Notes: generated by a model from the sequence alone, not told the origin. 64,000 bases of DNA from Porphyra umbilicalis (GCA_002049455.2 KV918772.1:62001-126000); one strand, 5' to 3'. Counted from the stretch's first letter, positions 21,435-33,990 are shown. Numbers and translations are program-made.

Positions 21435-24400
21435 TCAGCACAGCCCCATGGCCTCGACATGCTTGTCGTGCTTGGTCTTGCCGAGCTCCTTCGTCATTGG
21501 GTCCGCCACCATGTCGTCCGTTGCACAATGCTCCAGTGTCACCTTGTCCGTCGTGATGGCCTCGCGCACAAAGTGGTAGCGAATGTCGATGTGCTGAGTG
21601 CGCTTGTGCTTGACGGGGTTCTTGGAGAAGTCAATGCACCCGCTGTTGTCGACCTTGATGTTGATCAGCCCGCCCGAGATTGCGGTTCGCAGACCTTGAG
21701 TTGCCACGCTTTGCACGAGCTTGTTGAGCCAAACAGCTTCCTTGCTGGCCTCACATAGAGCCATATACTCGGCTTCCATCGTCGACAGCGCCACCGTCTT
21801 CTGCAACTTAGAACCCCAGCTGACGGCTGCTCCGCCAAAGATGAAGGTGAAGCCCGTCGTAGAACGTCGCGTCTCGTGGTCACCCGCCCAGTCGGCATCA
21901 CTAAAGCCTTGTAGAACACAGGAAGAGTTCTTGTCGAAGACCAGCCCGTTGTCCATCGAACCCTTGACGTACCGTAGAACGCGCTTGATCGCCGCCCAAT
22001 GCGTCTTGCCGTAGCACGAAACAAACCGACTCAGCTTCCCGATAGCGAAGGCGAGGTCAGGACGTGTCCCGACCATCAAGTACATCAGACTGCCGACGGC
22101 TTCGCGGTAGGGCAGCGCGTCGTCGCTCTCGTCGGCCTTGACCAGCTGCAGGCCCACCTCCAGCGGCGTTCCGATCGGGTTGCACTCCGCCATTCCGAAC
22201 TTCTCCAGCACTTGCGCCGCGTACTTGCCCTGCGACAGCTTGAGGGTGCCCAACGCCTTGTCACGCCTAGTCTCTAGCCCGAGGATGTCCTTCGCCTCGC
22301 CCAGGTCCTTCATCTCATAACGCTTGTGCAGAGCATCCTTAATCTTGTAGATCGCCGCCAGGCTTGATGCCACCAACACGAGATCGTCGACGTGCACCAG
22401 GACGATGATGATTTCGCCGTCATCCATGAGGAGGTAGAGGCATGCATCCAGGTCAATGTTGTTAAACCCCTGCGACTTGAGGAAGTCGTCGAGCTTGGCG
22501 TACCACATCTTGGGAGCTTGCTTCAGACCATACAGCGCTTGGAGGAGACGACACACTTTGTCAGTATACGACGGATCGACATAGCCGTCTGGCTGCTCCA
22601 TGTAGACCTCCTCGTCAAGGTCGCCGTTGAGGAATGCCGTCTTGACGTCCATCTGATGTCGCTCCCAACCTTTTGCCGCCGTCATCGCCAGGATGCATCG
22701 AATGGTGGTGAACTTGGCCACCGGCGCGAACGTCTCGTTGAAGTCGAGCCCCTTGATCTGCCGGTTTCCCATGAAGCACAGGCGCGCCTTGTGTCGCGTC
22801 GTGTTGTTTCGTTCTTGTCAACCCTGTTCTTGACCTTGTAAACCCACTTGCCCTTCAGCACGCGTCGACTGGCCGGGCGATCCGTCAAGCGCCAAGTCTT
22901 GTTCTTGCGGATGGCCTCCATCTCCTCGTCCATGGAAATCTGCCACTTAGCCGATTCCTGCCCTTGAACGGCTTGCACGTACGTCGTAGGCACCTCGTGA
23001 GCCACCAGGCTCAACGGGCGCCAGTACTCGACAGGGGGTCGCCGCGCTCTGCTGCTCCGACGCAGCGTGTCTTGAGAGCCGCCACAACCTTGATTGTCGT
23101 CCGCGGACTTGTCAGATCCATCGTCTTGCTTGTCAATCTTGTCGTCATTGTCAGCATCCACGACTTCGCCGTTGCTTGCAGAGCGCAAAACCGTCTCGAC
23201 TCCGACGTTTTCGTCTCCAGGAAGCTCCTCTGCAACTTCTGCCACCTCGCTTACGTTCGTCTCGGCGAACACGACGCTTCGTGCCTTGACGACCTTGCCG
23301 TCGTCGAGGATGACCTTGTACGCCTTGCTGCCGTCGGGATAGCCTAAGAAGACGCCCTTCGCCGCCTTGTCACCAAACTTGCCGTCGATGTGACTCTTGT
23401 GCAGCACCACCCAGCATGTCGACCCAAACACCCGCATGTGGCTTACGTCGGGCTTATTTCCGGTCCACAGCTCAAAAGGCGTCTTGTCTACGGGAAGCGC
23501 CCGGCTGGTGACGCGGTTCTTGATGTAGACCGCCGTATTGATGGCATCCGCCCAAAGATCTTGATCGACGTCCTTAAGTCGCATCATGGTGCGAGCCATC
23601 TCCACGAGAACTCGGTTAAGCCGCTCAGCAACCCCGTTCTGCTGCGGCGTGTCGGGCACCGTGGTCTGGTGCGTCGTGCCGTTCTCATCGTGAAGAGCCT
23701 TGAATGCATTCGACACATACTCGCCGCCATTATCGGAGCGTAGGATCTTGATCTTGGTTCCCGCGTGCAGCTGGGCCTTCGTCAGCCACTTCTTGTACTC
23801 CGAGAGTAGATCGCTCTTCTTCTGCAGGAAGACCACGTCTGTCCAGCGGGAGAAGTCGTCAGTGAAGGTGCCAAAGTAGAGCGCACCGCCACGCGACGGC
23901 TCCGACATTGGCCCGCCCAGGTCCGAGTGCACGAGCTGCAGGCGCTTGCTGACTCGACCTCCTCCTGCACTAGGCACAGGCGTCATAGCTGCCTTCCCAT
24001 ACACGCACGGCTCGCAGACGTCCTTGACAGCCATGAAAGAGCACTTGAGTCCATTGATGTCCCTGTTCTTGATCATCCGCTTGACGCCAGCCACGTTGAC
24101 GTGCCCAAGGCGCTCATGCCAAAGGTGAAGGGAGGCCACCGCAGCAATATCCAACAGTGGGGCCATGTCCAGGTGGAAGAGCCCAATCTTCCGCGTGCCG
24201 CACGCAGCGACCTTGTCGCTCATCTTGATGATCGTCTTACCGCCCTTGAATGACACTTCCGCACCACGTTCCTCCATCATGCCGACCGATATGAGGTTGA
24301 AGCCCATGGTAGGAACATGGAGTACCTTCTCCAACTTGATCTTGCGCGTCTTGTCGTGAACGTTGACATTGAGCACGACGGTTCCGACGCCCGCTGTGGC

Positions 24401-25360
24401 TACGGACCCCTTGTCACCCATGGTGACGCTGCGTCCCGTGGTCGTCTGGTAGTCTTCGAAGCACCCGCGCATCCACCACATGTATGCAGACGCCGCAGAA
24501 TCGACAAGCCACGACTTGGAGATGTCATCGGTGTCAGCCGCATTGCCCACCAGACAGATGGCGTTGTCGCTGTCGCTACCATCGTCAGCCGCAATTGCGG
24601 CCACCTTGTCCGGTCTCTGCTTCTTGGCCTTGAGCTCTGGGCAATCGCGAGAGATGTGCCCAAATGTATGGCAGTAGTAGCACACGATCTTGGAGAGGTC
24701 ACCACGGCGGCCTTGACCTCGATAGTTGGCGCCGACAAGTGCCATGTCGCCAATGCGCTTCGTCGCCGGTGACTTGTCCGCCTGCCGCCGCTCCTCCTGA
24801 AGCAAGCGGCTCTTGACAAAGTCGAGGCTCAGCTCGTCCTCGCCCTTGGCGTCGAGAGCCACCAGCAGGTTCTCGTACTTGGACGTCAGCCCGTTCAAGA
24901 CGCTCATGGCAACGTCCATCTCCGTCACGTCGCCGCCCGTGGCCTTGAGGTTCTCGCCGAGGTTGCGCACGCGGTTGATGTAGCCCAGCATGCCCTCGCC
25001 GACGGTCATTTCGACGGTGTAGAACTCGCGTCGCGCCTTCATCTTGTTCATCAAACTCTTGCGCTGGAAGACACCTTGCATTGTCGACCACATTTCCGCC
25101 GTCGTCTTGCAGCCCGCCACGTTTTCGAGCTGCTGAGATCCAAGGGTGAGCCCGATGATGGCGCTCGCCTTCGTGTCTCGACGCTTCCACACCGCCGACT
25201 CGCGGGCATCCGCGTCCGTCGGCTTGCCGTCTTCGTCAAACATATCGTCCAGGTCGCGCAGCGCGAGGACCATCTTAATGCGCTGACGCCACTCGTGGAA
25301 GTTCGTCTCCGTCAACTTGTCGATCTTGATGCCGCCCATGCCGGCAGCGCCTCCGTCCAT
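21435..25360 (-). pseudogene. Gag-pol coding region of copia 1
   Basis: Copia order is visible from right to left. Gag starts near 25360 (KLTETNFHEWRQRIKMVLAL). The zinc knuckle CYYCHTFGHISRDCP is at about 24640-24690. The protease motif LVDSAASAYM is near 24490. The integrase has HERLGHVNV with a Cys pair near 24000-24130 and the core near 23600-23950. The reverse transcriptase motif HVDDLVLVAS lies near 22375-22405. RNase H carries FSDADWAGDHETRRSTTGF near 21870-21930. Domain order integrase before reverse transcriptase places it in Ty1/copia. About one break separates it from a single open frame. Confidence 0.9.
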
Positions 25361-25507
25361 GATGTCTTCTTGTTGTAGCGCCGGACTTCGCCGAGCCGTG
25401 CGCCTTGACCGTCACGTCCTTGAACCACCTTGACCCCGTCTTCTTCGCACTTGCCGCGACCGCCGCGACACCAGCTGGCACACCTTGCTCTTGTCATAGC
25501 CCCGGAT

Positions 25508-25521
25508 CTGGGCCCATAACC
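25508..25521 (-). promoter_or_regulatory. Primer-binding site of copia 1
   Basis: Directly next to the 5' LTR. In element sense it reads GGTTATGGGCCCAG, the exact complement of CTGGGCCCATAACC, the anticodon arm of eukaryotic initiator tRNA-Met. This fits half-tRNA priming as known for Drosophila copia. Confidence 0.8.
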
Positions 25522-25939
25522 TGTTGAATCGCAGTGGGGATAGGGGTTGGGGGACCACGGTGAAGTGGTTGAGTGGCTTGAGCTTGTGTGTGTGTGTGCG
25601 AACGTGCTTTGTTGATTGTCCTAAGGCTCGCCCGCCTCTCCCAACCGAGAGCACCTCTCAAATAGTCCCCACCGGCCCAAGTGCTCCCCCCTCTCGCGCC
25701 CACACCGACGCCCACGCCCTCGCACCAAATCGAATCACTCACCAAATCAAAAGCCACTAGAGCAAAGCGAAGATCAAATCCAAAACATGCCAAAAGTAAC
25801 GCCCCAAGATGACCCAACACAAATGTGTGCAACTTGACCACGTCTTGCAAATGTACCATGTGGGGTACCATAAGGGTCACCGACCATCATCCATCCGCGA
25901 ACCGCCAGTGGAGTCGGCGACGAGCATCACAGTCCAACA
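25522..25939 (-). repeat. 5' LTR of copia 1
   Basis: 418 bp, 98.3% identical to the LTR at 20982-21399. The outer edge abuts the target duplication CCCCG. Confidence 0.95.
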
Positions 25940-25944
25940 CCCCG

Positions 25945-26073
25945 TTCACGTATGGTAGTATCGTCGTCACGACTGAGGGCATCGCCCTGGCCCTGTAGGT
26001 GTGGCGCTCAGTCCAATGGCGTTCGGTCGTCGTCCGCCGTAGAAAAAATCCGTGCGCTTGCTCTTAGTACCAC
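25945..26073. other. Flank between copia 1 and gypsy B
   Basis: The original neighbour of 20976 before copia 1 inserted. A poly-C run at 26128-26137 may be the complement of the gypsy B polypurine tract, which would make this flank part of that element's 3' LTR. A matching 5' LTR was not found. Confidence 0.3.
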
Positions 26074-27045
26074 TTAGCGTACGCTGCCCGTCGTGGCCCC
26101 GCCACTCCTTGGTCGCTGGTACGCATTCCCCCCCCCCACGACGGCCCCGAGGCACCAAAACCCCAAAAGAACCCCACGCCCACTTTCGCCGCGCCCATCC
26201 ACCGCGCAGACCCTAGGGGTCAGGCACGGATGGCCGGGGGCGGCGCGGCGGCGCCGTCCGAGGCGGCGCCGCCGCCGGGAGCCGCGTCTTGCCGGACCGC
26301 CGGCGGCGGGTCGGCGGACGTGTGGGGCAGCCCCAAGCGCGCGGCGCGGCGCAGGTAGACGCGCAGCGTCTCGTGCGGGGCGTCCGCGGTGTGTGCGCTG
26401 CGGGTATCCGGTCCAGTAGACTTGGACCCGGAGGGTGCCGTCGGGCAGCGTCGCGTGGTCCGCGATGCGGTCCACGGCATACTGCTGGCCGTCAGCCTGC
26501 GCCCCGTGCAAGGAGCGCGCTGCCCGCAACGAGGGGTGTTGAACAGGGGACTCGGCGGCCGTGCCCGAGGCGCGGACGACGTGCGCGATGTTCCCAAGGA
26601 GGTGCTCCCCGTCCACGTGCAGGAGGACCGTCGGGCCGTCCGTGAAAACCACGCGATACGGTCCGCGGGCGACGAATGCCAACTTGCCGCCGGCGCCCCT
26701 CTCCTTGGCGTGGTCGCGCAGGCACCCGCAGCCCCCAACGGCGAGCTTCTCCGCTGGCAGCGCGAGGCGCTTGTCGTGGTCGCGATTGTAGCGCCCTTGC
26801 GTCGCCTTGAGCTTTGTCCGCACATGTGGGATGAGCTGCACGAGGCGGGTCAGGAGGGAGGCTTGGGCCCGCTTCTCGGCGGCGGTGCCGCGTTGCGCCG
26901 TGATGGGGTACGCCCCGGACTCAGGGATGTCCTTGAATGCCCAGCTGGATACCCCCATGGGGTTAAGCTCTTCCAGCGGGGCAACTCCGGTGCTATGGTG
27001 GGGGCGGCTGTTGTACGCCAGCGTCAGGGCCCCAAGGAGTTGGTC

Positions 27046-29868
27046 TCAGGACAGCGGATGCTCCGCCACGAAGTGGTTTAGGATCGTATGCATCGTGCGG
27101 TTGAACCGCTCCGTCTGCTCGATCGTCTGCGGGTGTGACGGCGACGTCACCTTAGGCTCGATGGAGAGCAGGTTGCAAACCTTGCCCCAGAAGTGCCTGG
27201 TGAACTGGGGTCCCCCTTCCGAGAGCAGCCGGGCCGGCGGACCATAAGCGCCCACCCTGTAGTCCAGGACGGCCGAGGCGCAGACCACCGTCCACGTACG
27301 GTCCATCGGGATGGCGCGCACCGGCTTGGTGAATCGATCGGTGATCACCAGGATGAGCTGGTGGCCGGCGGCCGTTCGCTCGAGGGGCCCGTAGAGGTCC
27401 ACAGCAATGTCCTGGAAGGGCATGGTGGCGGGGAACAGAGTTAGGGGCGAGCGCCGCGCCAGAGGGCGCACGCGCTGCCCGGCACAGCTGTCGCATTTCC
27501 TAACATATGAGACGACGTCGGCCGCCATCCCCACCCAGTAGTAGTACCGCCGCATCGCCGCATACATGCGGGAGTCCCCAGGGTGCCCGGCAAGGGTCGC
27601 GTCGTGCTCCACATGGGCGACCTGATCCTGCAAGGAGGTTGGGACCACCACCTGGTGGGCGCCATCGGGCGCCGCGCGTCGCCGGAGGACCCCATCGGGG
27701 TCCTCGACAAACGGGATGCGCCGCCCTTCGTTCAGGGCCGTCACGATCTGCTTGCAGTACCCGTCGCCGACTTGGGCCGAGAGCACCGCGTCGCGGTTAA
27801 TGCCACGGACCGTAGGGCCGCCAACGTAGTTGGTGGCGTCGAGCCCCCGGACCGTGTTGGCCCGCACGGCAAAGACGGGGACCGCGTCGGCGAACGCGGT
27901 CTCGTCGCTGGCCCCGGACTCCAGGCGGGAGATGCTGCCGGCCATGTAGTGCGTCATCTCCGGCTTGTAGGCGACGTCGAATTCCAACTCGCTCAGGCGA
28001 ACGCGCCAGCGTGCCAAGCGGGGATTCCCCGACCCCTGGATGTTGAGGATCCACCGCAGGCAGTCGTGGTCCGTGCGCACAAGGAGACGATCACCCTCGA
28101 GGTAGGGGCGGAGCTTGAGCGACGCCCAGACGACTGCCAGGCACTCCGTCTCCGTGACCCCGTAGGGAAGCTCGTTCGTTGCCAGCCGCCGACTGATATA
28201 CGCGATCGGCTGGAGAATCCCGTCGTCATGCACTTGCAGCAGGGCGGCGCCCACTTGCGTTCCGCAGGCGTCCACGTCGAGGACGTACTTCCACCCGTGC
28301 CGCGGGAGTTCGAGAACCGGCGGGGTCGTGAGGGCCTCCTTGAGCCGGTCGAACGCCTGCTGCTGCAATGGCGTGGCGAGGGGCACCATGACAGGGACCG
28401 TGGACCCCATGAGGTCCGTCAATAGCCCCGTCATCCTTGCGAAGTTCGGCACGAACCGGCGAAAGACGTTGCACATCCCCACGAAGCGCCGCACTTGCGT
28501 GCGGGTCGTGGGGAAGTGCGCCTCGCGCAGGGAGCGCGTATGCGCGTCCATGACGCCGAGCCGGCCTTGCTTGATTTCGTGCCCGAGGTTCTCCACGGCC
28601 TTACGAAAGAACCGGCACTTGGGCAGGCGGAGTGTCACTCCCGCGTCGCGAAGCAGGCGCATAACGCGGTCGACGTGGCCGACGTGTTCCTCCTCCGTCT
28701 TGGAGTACACAATGACATCGTCGAGGTAGATGAGGCAGCTTTGCCACTTCACCCCGGAGAGCATAATGTGCAGCGACCGCTGGAACGTCGCCGGGGCGTT
28801 TGTTAGGCCGAACGGCATCCGTTTGTACTGGTACGCGCCCTCTTGGCACACGAAAGCCGTCTTCTCCCGATCTTCGGGTGCGATGGCAACCTGCCAGTAG
28901 CAGGCGTTGCAATCCAACGTCGAGAAGATGGTTGCCTCGCAGAGGCTGTCGATGCACTCGTCCATCCGAGGCAGCGGGTACGAGTCCTTCTTGGTGACGA
29001 CGTTCAGCAGTCGATAATCGACGCAGAAGAGGAGGGTGCCATCCTTCTTGGGGACAAGCACGACCGGGAAGCCCAATTTCGACGACGTCGGTTCGATGAC
29101 GTTCGCCACCAGCTGCCGCTTGACCTCGGCCGTCTCGGCCTCCCGCGCCGTGTGCCCCGCGCGGCGCGGCGCGGAGCGGACAGGCCGGGCGTCGTCGTTG
29201 AAGTCGATGCGGTGCTGGGTGGCTTTGATGACGCCGAGCGCCTGGCCTGTCCACATTGCCTCGTGCTGGTCCAGCATGCGGCGGATCCTGTTGTGCAGCG
29301 TCGGGTCGACGTCCAGTAGGTCCACGTCCTCCACTTGCGGGGGGGTCGTGGGCGGCGCTGCGGCCGCCACGGCGCCTTCTTCGCCCGGGTCCCAGGGTCG
29401 CGCGGGGGTCGCAGCCCTACTGCCCGCGGCCGTCGCCGGGTCCAGGCTCCGCCCCGGCGCGGGGTCGTCTCGGGTGCTTGACACCGCCGCCACGACGCCC
29501 TCGGCGGCCGTGGCCGGCGTGAAGCCCGGGGCGGGCGGTGTACCGGGGGGTGTCCCGGGAGGCAGGTGTACGACGCCCGTCGTCAGCAGCTCGACGTAGC
29601 CAACGTTGGCCTTTTGCCGAAGGATGACCTCGCGCGCGCCAAAGTTGGTCACGATGACGGGGAGGGATAGCCCCGGCACCATATCGTGCACGCCGTTGGC
29701 GATGGTGACCCCATGCGTTGTGAAGAGGCGCGAGGCGCCGAACACCTGGCCCAGGCCCCCCCACATAGTCCGCACCCCGACAACCGTGGCCGCAGACGGC
29801 GGAATCCGCGTCTTGTGCGTCGCGCCGAGAACGCAGAAGACGCCCCTTGAGCGGTCACCATCGTCCAA
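27046..29868 (-). pseudogene. Pol region of gypsy B (RT, RNase H, integrase)
   Basis: A 940-codon open stretch. Visible motifs include VLVPKKDGTLLFCVDYRLLN, MPFGLTNAPATFQRSLH, YLDDVIVYS (reverse transcriptase), ACGTQVGAALLQ and TDHDCLRWILN (RNase H), an HHCC zinc finger with HVEHDATLAGH and CDSC, and the integrase core start DIAVDLYGPLER. It is the best-preserved part of the element. Confidence 0.9.
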
Positions 29869-29963
29869 CGGCCCCTGTAGGATGGCCGTGACGGACCCGT
29901 CCGTCCAACGGATGGACCTATCCTGAGGCAGGATGGCGTCGGCGTTGTCGTCGATGAACGTGC

Positions 29964-30049
29964 TGTTGGACTATGAGTTTGAACTTCTCAGACCCATTCA
30001 CGCCGGTATTGTGGCTGTAGCTAAGTGGTACAATTTTGAAAACCCAACA
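29964..30049 (+). repeat. 5' LTR of the TRIM
   Basis: 86 bp, starting TGTTGGACT, the same first nine bases as the copia 1 LTR in its own sense. Confidence 0.9.
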
Positions 30050-30205
30050 GATTATGGGCCCAGTAAATTCCAGCTAAAGCTAGTTGACTCTGCTGGGGGT
30101 CGCAGGCTCAAATCTCTCCTGAGGGCGACTGAAAATCGCAGGAGCCTGGGGATTGGCTTCGTGAGTTAGACCTGGCGGCTTGAGGTCCTGTGAAGTAAGG
30201 CGGAG

Positions 30206-30291
30206 TGCTGGACTATAAGTTTGAACTCCTCAGGACCATTCACACCAGTATTGTGGCTGTAGCTGAGTGGTACAATTTTCGAAACCCAACA
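30206..30291 (+). repeat. 3' LTR of the TRIM
   Basis: 86 bp, about 88% identical to the 5' copy, followed by the target duplication CGTGC. Confidence 0.9.
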
Positions 30292-33200
30292 CGTGCAGCC
30301 CAAGATGACTGGGACCAACAGGTCGTCGACGACGAGGAAGGGAACCGGGACGATCTGTGCGCCCGTCTGGAGCCACAGCGTGACGGTACCTCTAGTGCGT
30401 AACCGCGCGTTGTTGGCGTCTCGTAGACGTACCTGTTCCTCCTCCTTGGAGGTGACCACCTGGCGAAGTCAGTCAAAAGCGAGGGTGTTCCGGCGGACCA
30501 AGTTGGGGCCCGCCCCCGTGGCGACGACGACGCCGAACGCACGAAGGGACAGCTTGTCCAGCCCCAGCGAGGCCACGATGCGGTAGTTGAGCAGACTAAA
30601 AAGCAGCACTTCCCCGCCCCCGGATGGGGTGCCCGACGCGTGCGTGGTGTCCGCGACGGCGGTGGCGTGGCGGCGAAAGCGGGTACTCTCGCGCCGAGCG
30701 CGTCCCCCGAGGCGCCCCCGGAGCCCCTGCTCGGTGCGCGCCCCGTTGGTCGGTAAGTCCGTCGGGATGCCATCCCCGCCACCCCACGGCCGGGGGTCAG
30801 AGTGGCCCAGGGCAAGGACTGACGCGGCGACCGGCGAAGACGGAGGGACGGCCTCAATGGCACCCGGCGTCGCTGGGACGGGGCGGCCGTCCGGCACGTC
30901 CGCCGTCGCGTGGCTGACCCCCCAAATTCGCGCGAGGATGCAGGGGCAGAAGGCGGGCGCTGACGGGAATCCCACCGAGGCCCGTCGCTTGCGTACCTGG
31001 CGCAGGTGGGTTGCCGTGATGTGGCAGTGCCGGTGTGCCTTGTGACGGACGACGTCCGTGGGCAGCCCACTAAGGAGGCTGCCCCTTACTTATTTCCCTG
31101 GGCGTGGCAGGCGCGGCCGTCCCCGTGACCCGCGCCGTCGGCGCCCGCAATCCACTCCTCGGAGGAACTCTCCCCCTCGTCGCCAGCTGCGTCCGGGTAC
31201 GCCCGGTAATCCGTTTCCACGGCGTGGACGAAAGCAGCCGTGCCCGGCGGGGCAGTCCCATGGCTGGCGCCGGTCGGCGGTACCGGTGAGACCGGCAATC
31301 CCGCGCCCAGGGGCAGGGGTGCCGGCGGCGCTGGTCTTCGCCTGTTGCGGTGTGCCGCGACTGCCTCGCGCAGCGCGCGCGCCCGTGGGCCCGCACCTCG
31401 AGAGACTGGGCGGGGCACTCCCACACCCAGTGCACTAAGTGGCCACAGAACAAGCAGGCCCCCCGCCGACGGGGCGGGGGCCCCGCCTCGGGTGCACCCC
31501 CGCTCCATTCGCCGCCACGTGGTGGAGGCGCCCCGCCGCGGCAAAACCGCGGGGGGCGATCCGATTGCAGGAAGACGGTTCCCGCCCGTAAAGGCACCGG
31601 GGTGCCCGGTGCCAGGGTACCGCGCCCGCGCCCCGCCCCCGTGTGAACGGGGTACAACACCGGGCGCCCGCCCCACGCGGGCTGCTGTTGCCTGCCCGAC
31701 GCGTGCGGCAGACTGTCCACCGGTAATACTGGGACGTCGCTCGGGGACCCGTACTCAAAAAGCGTCCCCGATGCGGCCAGCATTGCGGCCCACTCGGCCC
31801 GTTTCGCCTCGGCATCGTAGTCCGTGACGGACAGAGCAGCCGCGGCCGAGGCGGCTCCTACCGGAAGGGCGACGGATGCCGCCGGCCCGGTCCGACGGGT
31901 CTCTCGTTCTTCGCCGCCGACCGATCGGGAGGTGCGTCACTTGGGCTTGGCCTGGAGCTTGACCCCCCGAGCCTCCCGGGTGGCTGGTCCTGTCCTTGCA
32001 AGGAACTTGCGCAGCTTCGGAAAGGTCCGGCCCTGGGCGTTGAAGTTCCGCCCCATGGCCCGGACCTCCCGTCCAACGCCCTTGAGTAGGATACTCCTCA
32101 GCTCGGCCTCTTGTAGGACCGAGCCCAAGGCACGGTCAGCATCGAGAATGCGGTTCGAAAACTCGTGCTCGTCTTCCTACTGCTCTTGGGATGCTTGCAT
32201 GAGGGACTAAAGGTGGTCCACCAGGTCGTCCCCGTCGATTTTCTCGTTGAGAAGGGCGTGGACCGCGCGTTTTTACGTGAGCTGCCGCGAGGCGTGGGTG
32301 TCCTTGCCGGGCTGGAGCACGCCGAGCACCTCGCTCGTAACGAAGTACTGCAGCAGTGTCACAGCCGTACCCTCGTTCAGCCCGCTGCCGTCGCATGCCG
32401 TCTGAAAGTTCCCAAGGAACGCCACAAACCCCAACAGGGTGTCGCCCGCGAACTGGCGCGAGGTGTGCATCAAGGCGTTGACGTCCGCGCGGATGTCGCG
32501 GATGGAATTGCCTCGATGGAGGTGTAGGCGGCCCCCTCGCTGTGCGAGCCGGTACCGTTCCGGCGACAGGAGCCCCTTGAAGTGGGGGTCGACTACCGTG
32601 TCCTCCCGCTGCTCCCGCCGGAAGGCGCGCAGCGCCTCTTGCACAAGGGCCCGGTGTGGCCGCTTGTCGGCCGCCCGTGCCCGCCGTCGGCGGCGTGTTG
32701 CCCCGGGGTCACTGCCGGTGGCGAAGGACGAGGTCGAGCTGTCGCTGCTGTCCCTGGACTCCGGCCCACTGGCGATGGATGACGAGCTCGACGGACTCTC
32801 GTTACTCTCGGTCGACGAGGGGGGTCCCGACGATGAAAGTGACGGCGCCCGTCAGGCGTGGCGACGCCGTCGGTGGCCCTCAGAGGGACCCGCCATCAGG
32901 TGTCGGCGCTCGGCGCTCCTCCAAGACCGCGAATGCGTGACGCGCGCGGCCGGCGAGGCAGTCAGCGTCCAGGCGGACCCTGTCTGGGTAGCGCGCCCCG
33001 TCCGCGGGCGCTCCCCGGACGTGCCTGACCCGGGTTCCGGGGGTGCCGGTGGACCCGCGCTCGCTGTCCCAGGGGAAGGGCTCTGGGCCGCCGCCAGGGC
33101 CAGGGCCACGGCCGCGCCTCGCCCCGGGACCGGGGTCCCGTCCTATGCCGCAGTCGACGCCTCCTCCGCGGCGTCGCGGAACACCTGAGCCAAGTGCCGC

Positions 33201-33990
33201 AGGTGTCAGGGGTCGGCCGCCGCCCGAGGTGGTCCCGGAGCCGCGGCTTCGCCGACCCCCTGCAGGCTGGGCCCCGACCCGCTCGCCCCGGATGACGCGT
33301 CCAGGGACCAGTGGTCCCGGGTAGTCCTCTGCCACCGGGCCCGGGCCACCTCTTTTGGGGTGACCCCGAACGCTCGCTGTAATTCCCGGCGCTGCCGCTC
33401 GTCCTCCTCCAGCGACACCGCGTTCATTGGTCGACGCGGCCCCCGGCCTGCGGGGGTCCCGCCAACTAAGGTTCCAAATGAACTGCTCACCGCGTCCACG
33501 CGGGGAGCGCCGAAGGGCGGCGCCCATTCCAGGCGCTGCCCGTCCAGGGGGGAAGGGTGAACCCCCGCACCCCCTGCCTGGGGCTCCATCAGCGTGGACG
33601 TCCGTCCCGCGCCGGGAGCAGGACGAGCCCCAGTGGTCGGCGTGCGGCCGGGGTCCTCGGGTGGGGAGTTCGACTCACCCGCCACCGTACCGCCGCCGCC
33701 GACTGGGACCGCCCTTCCACCCCCAACGGGGGCCACGGCGCCCAAGGCCGGTGTTGCACCGGGGTCTCCCGCCGGTGGCGCGTCCGTCACCCGGCTAGTG
33801 GAAGGCATCTCAAACGGAGGAACGCCCCCGTCAAGCGGGGAAGATGAGGAAGATCCGCGAGCCATAGAAGCAGGGTCCGCGTATCGATCGGGTGTCCTCC
33901 GTCACCGCACCGCAGTACAGCCAACGAGGGTCCTTCGACTCTTGGTATCGAAAAAGGTGTTGATCTGCGTCACGCACGGCGTGCGTACAG

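Larger units (their letters stand above)
20982..25939 (-). mobile_element. Copia element 1 (Ty1/copia LTR retrotransposon)
   Basis: 4958 bp, lying on the minus strand. Two 418-bp LTRs begin TGTTG and end CAACA, with a 5-bp target duplication CCCCG at 20977-20981 and 25940-25944. Internal order from the 5' end: primer-binding site, gag with a CCHC knuckle, protease, integrase, reverse transcriptase, RNase H, polypurine tract. The LTRs differ at 7 of 418 positions (about 1.7%), so the insertion is fairly recent. It looks nearly whole, with about one break in the coding region. Confidence 0.95.
29964..30291 (+). mobile_element. TRIM (miniature LTR retrotransposon), 328 bp
   Basis: Two 86-bp direct repeats (29964-30049 and 30206-30291) start TG and end CCCAACA. 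A 5-bp target duplication, CGTGC, lies at 29959-29963 and 30292-30296. Right after the first repeat is TTATGGGCCCAG (30052-30063), the same initiator tRNA-Met anticodon-arm site as in copia 1. A purine-rich AAGTAAGGCGGAG precedes the second repeat. There is no coding capacity. The LTRs differ at about 10 of 86 positions. It sits inside gypsy B between gag and pol, so it is younger than that insertion. Strand is set by the primer-binding site. Confidence 0.9.
26074..33990 (-). mobile_element. Gypsy B (Ty3/gypsy, chromovirus-like)
   Basis: Minus-strand element with gag (about 33865-31090; CCHC knuckle CLFCGHLVHWVWEC near 31430-31475), protease (near 30500), reverse transcriptase and RNase H (about 29200-27900; YLDDVIVYS near 28700), and integrase (about 27750-27060). 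A C-terminal extension follows (RVQVYWTGY near 26420) that resembles a chromodomain. Domain order reverse transcriptase before integrase places it in Ty3/gypsy. LTR ends were not found. It is interrupted by the TRIM at 29964-30291 and otherwise broken, with roughly five to ten breaks, mostly in gag. It looks older than copia 1. Confidence 0.85.

Noticed and set aside
25945-26137. 3' LTR of gypsy B
   Set aside because: A poly-C run next to a CA looks right, but nothing similar is found near 33.9-34.3 kb, so LTR identity cannot be shown.
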